Positions 7,410-12,137 of a stretch of 12,137 nucleotides of DNA are shown one piece after another. Position 1 is the first letter of the stretch. Every line of letters begins with the position of its first letter. The translations under genes and the position numbers were made by a program. Source of the DNA: Mucidula mucida (Eukaryota > Basidiomycota > Agaricomycetes > Agaricales > Physalacriaceae); NCBI GenBank assembly GCA_015501055.1, contig JADNYV010000948.1, forward strand, positions 1-12,137. The letters are read 5' to 3'. Under the pieces are notes generated by a model. It searched no databases and was not told the DNA's origin. It was given only the letters and a program-made list of their open reading frames with translations.

Positions 7410-9432
7410 ATGGACAACCAGTTCTTCGCTTCCTACGTCCTTCTAGTTTCTGCTATCCTCTTCCTCGTGTGGAAGTATAGCCAGAGGATACCGCAATTCC
7501 CTCTCCCACCAGGCCCGCGACAGTGGCCTCTTATTGGCAACTACCACCAGTTGCCAGTCCTCCACCCATGGAAGACGTACGCGGAATGGGCCAAAGTCTA
7601 CGGTGAGCTATTTCTGCGCCTGCCGTTTCCGCGTTAGCCCTGAGATCACTTGAAGGTCCGGTCACACACCTGCGTTTTTTCTCGAAGACGACTATCATTT
7701 TGAACACCGGAAAGGCCGCGATAGATCTACTGGAAGCGCGTTCTTCGCTGTACTCTGATCGTCCGGTGTGGGTTATGGGCGCGCTCGCCGGCCGCCAGAA
7801 CTCGGCATTCCACATCTCGTATGACCACCCGCGCTTCAGGTCGTATCGCAAGATGCTGCATTCTGGCTTGAACGCGCGCGCGATTGATAGTTATAGGCCG
7901 ATTCAGGAGGCGGAGCTCAGGTCATTGATGCAGAACCTCTCGCAGACGCCCGACAAGTTCATCTCGCACCTTCGGAGGTGACCATTGCACTCAATCTCTG
8001 TCGAGCAGCTGAATCTCATCTTCGATAGGAACGCTGCTGGCGTGGTACTCAAGGTTGCTTACGGCTACGAAGTCTCCCCCGACAATGATCACTTCATCAA
8101 CTCTATCGAGAACTTCTTTTCGGAAAATGAAAAAGCTCTCGGGCGTCCGTACCTAGTGGACTTTGTCCCCCTCCGTGAGTCGCTTTCCGACGTCTACATA
8201 TAGGTCCCTCACTCACCAACATCACCACCACCAACCACAGTGCGCTTCCTACCCGAGTGGCTCCCTTTCGTCAAATTCAAGCGCATCGCGCGCGAATACA
8301 AGTCGCTCAATGTCGAAGGCATGACGTACAACTGGGCCAAGAAACTCATCGTACGTCCACTAACCCCCCTGCCCTTCCTCCTCTTTTCATCTTTTCTTTT
8401 CCAGGCGTCGGGAAATTACATGGACTCCTTCGTCTCGCACTTCCTCCAACGGGAGGGCAGCTTAGGTCACCCGGCGAAGAGGAGGAAGACGCCATCAAGT
8501 GGTGCAGCGCCGCGCTGTACCTCGGTGGCGCAGACACCGTGAGCCAATTTCCCTTTAGCGTGCCCAGTTGTTTCTCCGTTGTCGACGCGCAGCCCTTAGA
8601 CTGTATCCGTCATGACGTCCTTCTTCTACCTGATGGCTGTGTACCCCGACGTGCAGAAGCGCGCGCAGGCGGAGATCGAGAACACCCTCGGGGCCGGGCA
8701 TCTGCCTACGCTGGACGACCGCGATGCGATGCCCTTTGTGCGCGCGCTCATCAAGGAGGTTATCCGCTGGGGTCCCGTGGCACCGCTAGGCACTTTCCCT
8801 TTCTTCTTCTTCTGCCGAGTTTGCCATTGACAGAAGCGTATGTAGGCTTAAGACACCGGGCGAAGGGAAGACGACGTGTACTCTGGCTTCCATATACCGA
8901 AAGACGCCACGGTCATCGCGAATATTTGGTTAGTCACAGTGTGGCCAGAACTTTCCGCGTCACCCGCTGAGTGCTCTGTTAGGGGCATCACACACGATCC
9001 AGAGCTATATGCGGACCCGCATACGTTCAAGCCCGACCGCCACCTTGGTGCGCACCCCGAGACGGATCCCTACAAGTTCGTATTTGGGTTTGGGCGGCGT
9101 GCATGTCCAGGTAAAAACCACCCCCCCACACACACACACACATCCTCACGGCGTGGCTGAACTCGGTCGAATAGGCGTATACCTAGCGGAGCTATCGCTA
9201 TTCCTCAATATCTCCAATATACTCGCCACATTCAACATCGGCAAACCAATGGATAGCCTGGGGCACGACGAGATCGCGCCCGAGATGGACTGGACCAACG
9301 CCACGGTGACGTAAGTTTCTAAAACCTTGGTTTTTTTTACTATGCTCTCGGTTCTGAGGAGCTTCTAGACATCTAAAACCATTCAAATGCACGATAACCC
9401 CTCGGTCGCCCCATGTTCTCTCCTACCTCTAA
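7410..9432 (+). CDS. Cytochrome P450 monooxygenase, with two single-base frame breaks
   Basis: Ten exons: 7410-7602, 7656-7977, 8029-8174, 8241-8350, 8405-8538, 8600-8789, 8846-8928, 8983-9110, 9175-9310, 9369-9432; about 501 aa if the two breaks are allowed for. Residues 9-25 form the N-terminal membrane anchor, then the proline hinge LPPGPRQWPLIGN, I-helix GGADT/TVS (split by an intron), K-helix E-V-I-R (8756-8767), FKPDRH, and the haem loop FGFGRRACPG with Cys at 9104-9106. This is an ER-anchored, reductase-dependent enzyme of the group often annotated in basidiomycetes as O-methylsterigmatocystin oxidoreductase-like; the substrate is unknown. Breaks: one base missing near 8455-8470 and one extra in the GGG at 8865-8867. 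Read literally, the chain stops in the intron after 8538, before the ExxR and haem motifs. Intron 8790-8845 seems to use a GC donor. Either a very recent pseudogene or sequence error. Confidence 0.85.
9127..9142. repeat. (CA)8 microsatellite after a C7 run, inside a P450 intron
   Basis: Eight CA units follow a run of seven C within the 64-nt intron 9111-9174, directly after the haem-loop exon. It occupies about a quarter of the intron, between donor and branch region, so length changes could affect splicing. Confidence 0.9.
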
Positions 9433-9547
9433 CTCTAACGAAACAGCACATCTCTATCATTTACCATCATACCCAATGTAATTTAAACCGTATTGTATTA
9501 TGTACTTGCCCGGATCCAGAGATTCCACTGTAGATGTCTATATGATA
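9433..9547. other. Short convergent intergenic gap (P450 / helicase)
   Basis: Only 115 bp (about 170 if the helicase stops at 9603) separate two convergent 3' ends, so their 3' UTRs probably overlap. The stretch is A/T-rich (around 9470-9560), as expected for polyadenylation regions. Confidence 0.6.
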
Positions 9548-11714
9548 CTATACTCTATTATAACGACTGAGGAGTGAGTGTGCGAGTCCAAGAATTGTGC
9601 TCCTACGCCCTCTGAACAGCGCGACGAGGCCTCTGATTCTGCTGAGGCTCACTCCCGTCCTCCAAGTACGCGGTGGTGGCTTTTGGATGTTCAAACCCGG
9701 AACACCCTTCAGCCCCATCATCCCGACAGTCTTGGGCAACAACGGCGGCGGCCGCTCTTGCGACCACCCAAGACAGTCCCGCACCCACTTCTCAGCCTGC
9801 TGCACTAGCTCTACCATCTCCCAGCGCGTTGTCTTCTTCGCGCCTTGTAGTACCCCAACCACGCCGCGTACGTCTGCGCTCTCTTCGTATCATCGAGCCG
9901 AGCCGTAGCGGCTTGAACGTCATCCACAAACGGCTGGAGTGCATCCTGAGGAATAGCGTTCTCCGGGGTGATAGAAATACCAGTAAGAGCCTTGTCTTTC
10001 AAAAACGCCTTCTCAGCGTGATCGAGGATGATGATCCCGCGTCCTTCGGCGCCAGCACGCGCTGTGCGTCCCAGACGGTGGATATACTGCTCGCCGTTCT
10101 GAGGCAAGCCCACCTGAACAACGAGCGTCACTCTATACGAGGATAGGTTAGGACTGGGAGATCAAAATAAATTCATGAGCGCGCGTACCCTGGGAAGTCG
10201 ACACCGCGTGCAGCGACATCGGACGCGAAGAGGATTCCGGTTCCTTTCCTGAACTGCTCTGACGTCGCAGTCCGTCTGGGTTGACTCAATCGAGAATGGA
10301 GCTCGAGGGAGTGGAGACTGGGCATGCTCTCTGCCATCTTGTTGAATATGTCGCAGGAGATGGACGTTTGACGTGCTGTCGTTATGAACACGATGATTTT
10401 GGATTTCTTGCCATGAGTGTCCTGGTCCTTTTTGACTAAATGTAATAAAGTCGGTAGGTGGTCGCGGAAGGGAGTGATGATGTGGGTTTGTGACACTGAA
10501 AACCGTCAGATGGTTGTGGATACATGAAATGCATTTACTCATACCTCGTTCGTGAGTTAGCTTTTCGTCGTCCGCCACAGTCTGGACGAACTTGTAGTCG
10601 GACTTTAAGGTCTTGGTCATGTACTAATGGGCGCGTTGTCAGTATGTTCGTTACAGAGATAACCAAATCGTGCTCACATCTCTGACGTTCTTGTCGATGG
10701 TCGCAGAAAAGAAAAGACTCTGGCGAGGAACCTGCGCAGTATCTGGCAAGTACCGGTTTATTTTGGCTAAATCAGGGAGGAAGCCGACGTCCAGCATCCG
10801 GTCGACTTCATCCAGAACGTAGAATTTGAGGCCAGTGAAGTGTGCGCCCGACCCATAATTCTCTACCAAGTCAACCAGACGGCCGGGGTAGCCACAAGGA
10901 TATCGCAGGAACCCAACAACTTTGCCTGTTGCGCCGCTCTGTATAAAGGTAAACGAAAAGACGATGGGGGCAGTTAGATAGACCCACTTTGCTCCTCCTC
11001 CAAAGACACACGCGACTCGGACACCGTGTTGCGCAGCGAGAGGTACAGCCTCTGCTTGAATCTGGAAAGAAATTGTTAACCTTAAAGTATGCGCGAAGAT
11101 ATAAAACCATACTTGAAGCGCTAGTTCGCGTGTCGGTGCCAGGATGAGGGCGGATATCCCTTTCCGTGTCGTGTTTTTAGCAATGGTTTCGATACATGGA
11201 AGGAGAAAGGCCAATGTTTTGCCTAAACAAACGTAAGGATAGCATTCCAAATAAACGGGCAGTGTAAAAACCTGTTCCGGTCCGAGCTTGCACCAACAAG
11301 TTTTCGCCAGAAAGAGCATGCTAAAGGGCGGTCAGATAAAATGAGGCATTTAAGGACATACATACTTCAAGTGTAAGAGCTAACACACAACATTGTTAGA
11401 GAAAGGCCATTTAAAAGACTCGTAACGTACATTGAACTTTTGTCATAAACCTAATATCTGTTCAGCGATTCCTGTCAACATGAGGATAACGATGACTTAC
11501 TCGTGCTTTATGCCCAGCTTCGACTTGGCGATATCTCCAAGGCCTGGAATCGCCGTTCCGATAGGTCTGATACGTCGAGAAGCGGTGCAGTCGCCATTAT
11601 GGTGCGTCTGGCATTCGGAGTGCGGTGGGGAGGCATGGTGAGAAGAAGAGGGGCGGACGGCGATAGGAGGGAGGTGCGAGAGAGGCTTTGCAGAGACCCA
11701 CGGAGCTTTAACAT
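9548..11714 (-). CDS. MSS116: DEAD-box ATP-dependent RNA helicase, Mss116-like, with three inferred frame breaks
   Basis: Minus-strand exons: 11714-11501, 11450-11431, 11379-11366, 11320-11272, 11222-11113, 11061-10988, 10938-10678, 10623-10545, 10495-10189, 10132 to about 9548. The N-terminus (MLKLRGSLQSLSRTSLL) looks like a mitochondrial presequence. Motifs in order: Q-motif FMTKVQ, QARTGTG/KT (Walker A split by an intron), PTRELA, ATPGR, V-L-D-E-V-D (usually DEAD), FFSAT, KIIVF, SDVAARGVDFPG, HRLGRTARAG, then the Mss116-type tail (YAAWLGYY, TVGMMGLKGVPGLN). Mss116 proteins unwind RNA and aid group I/II intron splicing in mitochondria; other mitochondrial DEAD-box roles are possible. One base seems missing at three places: exon 1 (about 11501-11570), the CCCC at 10885-10888 inside ATPGR, and near 9840-9850. 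The C-terminus could end at 9548 or, in another frame, at 9603 (ending RPRRAVQRA). Confidence 0.84.
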
Positions 11715-11800
11715 AAGGAGTGAAAGAGGGGCACAAAAAGTAAACCAACAGTCGTGAAGGAAGACGAAAAGTTTGTAACCGTCACAGAATCATTTTCGTC

Positions 11801-11816
11801 ACGCGTCGCGACGCGT
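11801..11816. promoter_or_regulatory. Perfect palindrome with two ACGCGT (MCB-like) boxes upstream of the helicase
   Basis: ACGCGTCGCGACGCGT is a perfect 16-bp palindrome made of two ACGCGT boxes around a CGCG centre, 87 bp upstream of the helicase ATG. Paired MCBs are the classical binding target of MBF in yeasts. Binding here is inferred. Confidence 0.55.
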
Positions 11817-12017
11817 ACATACCCCTGTCAGTGCCAGTAGTTTTGCTCCATCGCTCCAACTAAATTTGTGAGCTTACTTTTTGCCATGTATTCGCGAACA
11901 AAGTATTTGGAGACCCATGGCTTCCATCGAAATTGGTTGATTAAACTCGAACCCAATCCCAAAGATATTTAAGAATGGAAATTACAGATAACATACACCA
12001 AGCGATAATATACAGCT
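11817..12017. other. Intergenic region: helicase upstream / right-edge gene downstream
   Basis: Both flanking genes are on the minus strand, so this holds the 3' UTR of the right-edge gene and the distal promoter of the helicase. I see no exon, RNA gene or repeat in it. Confidence 0.5.
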
Positions 12018-12137
12018 CTACCTACGACCACGTACAAACAACCCAACCAACTTTGAAACCAGAAAACGCCAGAGACGCTTCAAATCCAAAGGAACGCCAT
12101 CCGGAACCTTTGGTCGCACCGCAGATTCATCAATCTC
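12018..12137 (-). CDS. 3' end of an unidentified gene entering from the right edge
   Basis: An open frame of 39 codons enters from the right edge on the minus strand and ends at TAG (12020-12018). The peptide starts EIDESAVRPKVPDGVPLDLK and continues with a basic, hydrophobic stretch (RLWRFLVSKLVGLF) to a basic end (VRGRR). The mix of a charged turn and an amphipathic helix looks like a real protein C-terminus rather than random translation. I do not recognise the family. A GTACGT at about 12034-12029 could instead be an intron donor, moving the true end elsewhere. Confidence 0.45.
   Translation of the reverse strand, partial: EIDESAVRPKVPDGVPLDLKRLWRFLVSKLVGLFVRGRR

Noticed and set aside
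8257..8970. Continuous plus-strand open frame of 237 codons over the P450
   Set aside because: It runs through several introns; only the part around EEEEDAIKWCSAALYLGGADT is real P450 sequence, the rest is intron or wrong-frame translation.
7410..9432. Start of a secondary-metabolite gene cluster around the P450
   Set aside because: Neighbours are CDC7 and an RNA helicase; no synthase, terpene cyclase, transporter or cluster regulator is visible.

Overview
The window looks like nuclear DNA of a filamentous basidiomycete, most likely an Agaricomycete. Genes are cut by many introns of about 35-66 bp (GT...AG, two apparent GC...AG). Intergenic spaces are short to moderate. The gene set also fits: a two-module agaricomycete-type surface protein, a secreted GH43-like glycosidase, a basidiomycete-style microsomal P450 and a one-copy CDC7 kinase. 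There are no operons, ribosome binding sites, tRNA/rRNA genes, transposase or CRISPR-like arrays that I can support.

Layout, left to right. (1) 1-1000, minus strand, running off the left edge: a two-module surface/extracellular protein with one intron. (2) 1001-2241: about 1.2 kb between divergent genes, with only weak coding hints. (3) 2242-3558, plus: a complete seven-exon secreted GH43-like glycosidase, 339 aa. (4) 3758-5954, plus: the CDC7 (DDK catalytic subunit) kinase, with an MCB-like box and a CACGTG palindrome upstream. (5) 5955-7409: a 1.45 kb gene-free stretch with a 33-bp tandem repeat, a 16-bp palindrome and a TATA box for the next gene. (6) 7410-9432, plus: a ten-exon cytochrome P450 with all hallmark motifs but two single-base frame breaks. 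(7) 9548-11714, minus, convergent with the P450: a ten-exon DEAD-box RNA helicase of the mitochondrial Mss116 type, with three inferred single-base frame breaks. (8) 11715-12017: its upstream region with a perfect 16-bp palindrome holding two ACGCGT boxes. (9) 12018-12137, minus: the 3' end of another gene entering from the right edge.

The genes do not form an obvious pathway. CDC7 and the helicase are housekeeping genes; the GH43-like enzyme and the P450 are accessory degradative or secondary-metabolism genes; I see no biosynthetic cluster logic. The most notable things are structural: very small exons (14, 18 and 20 nt), a 35-nt GC-AG intron inside the kinase domain, ACGCGT boxes in front of two genes, and up to six one-base frame discrepancies in three genes whose protein motifs are otherwise well kept. 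The last point suggests either indel errors in the underlying assembly or very recent inactivation. I found no convincing previously undescribed system.
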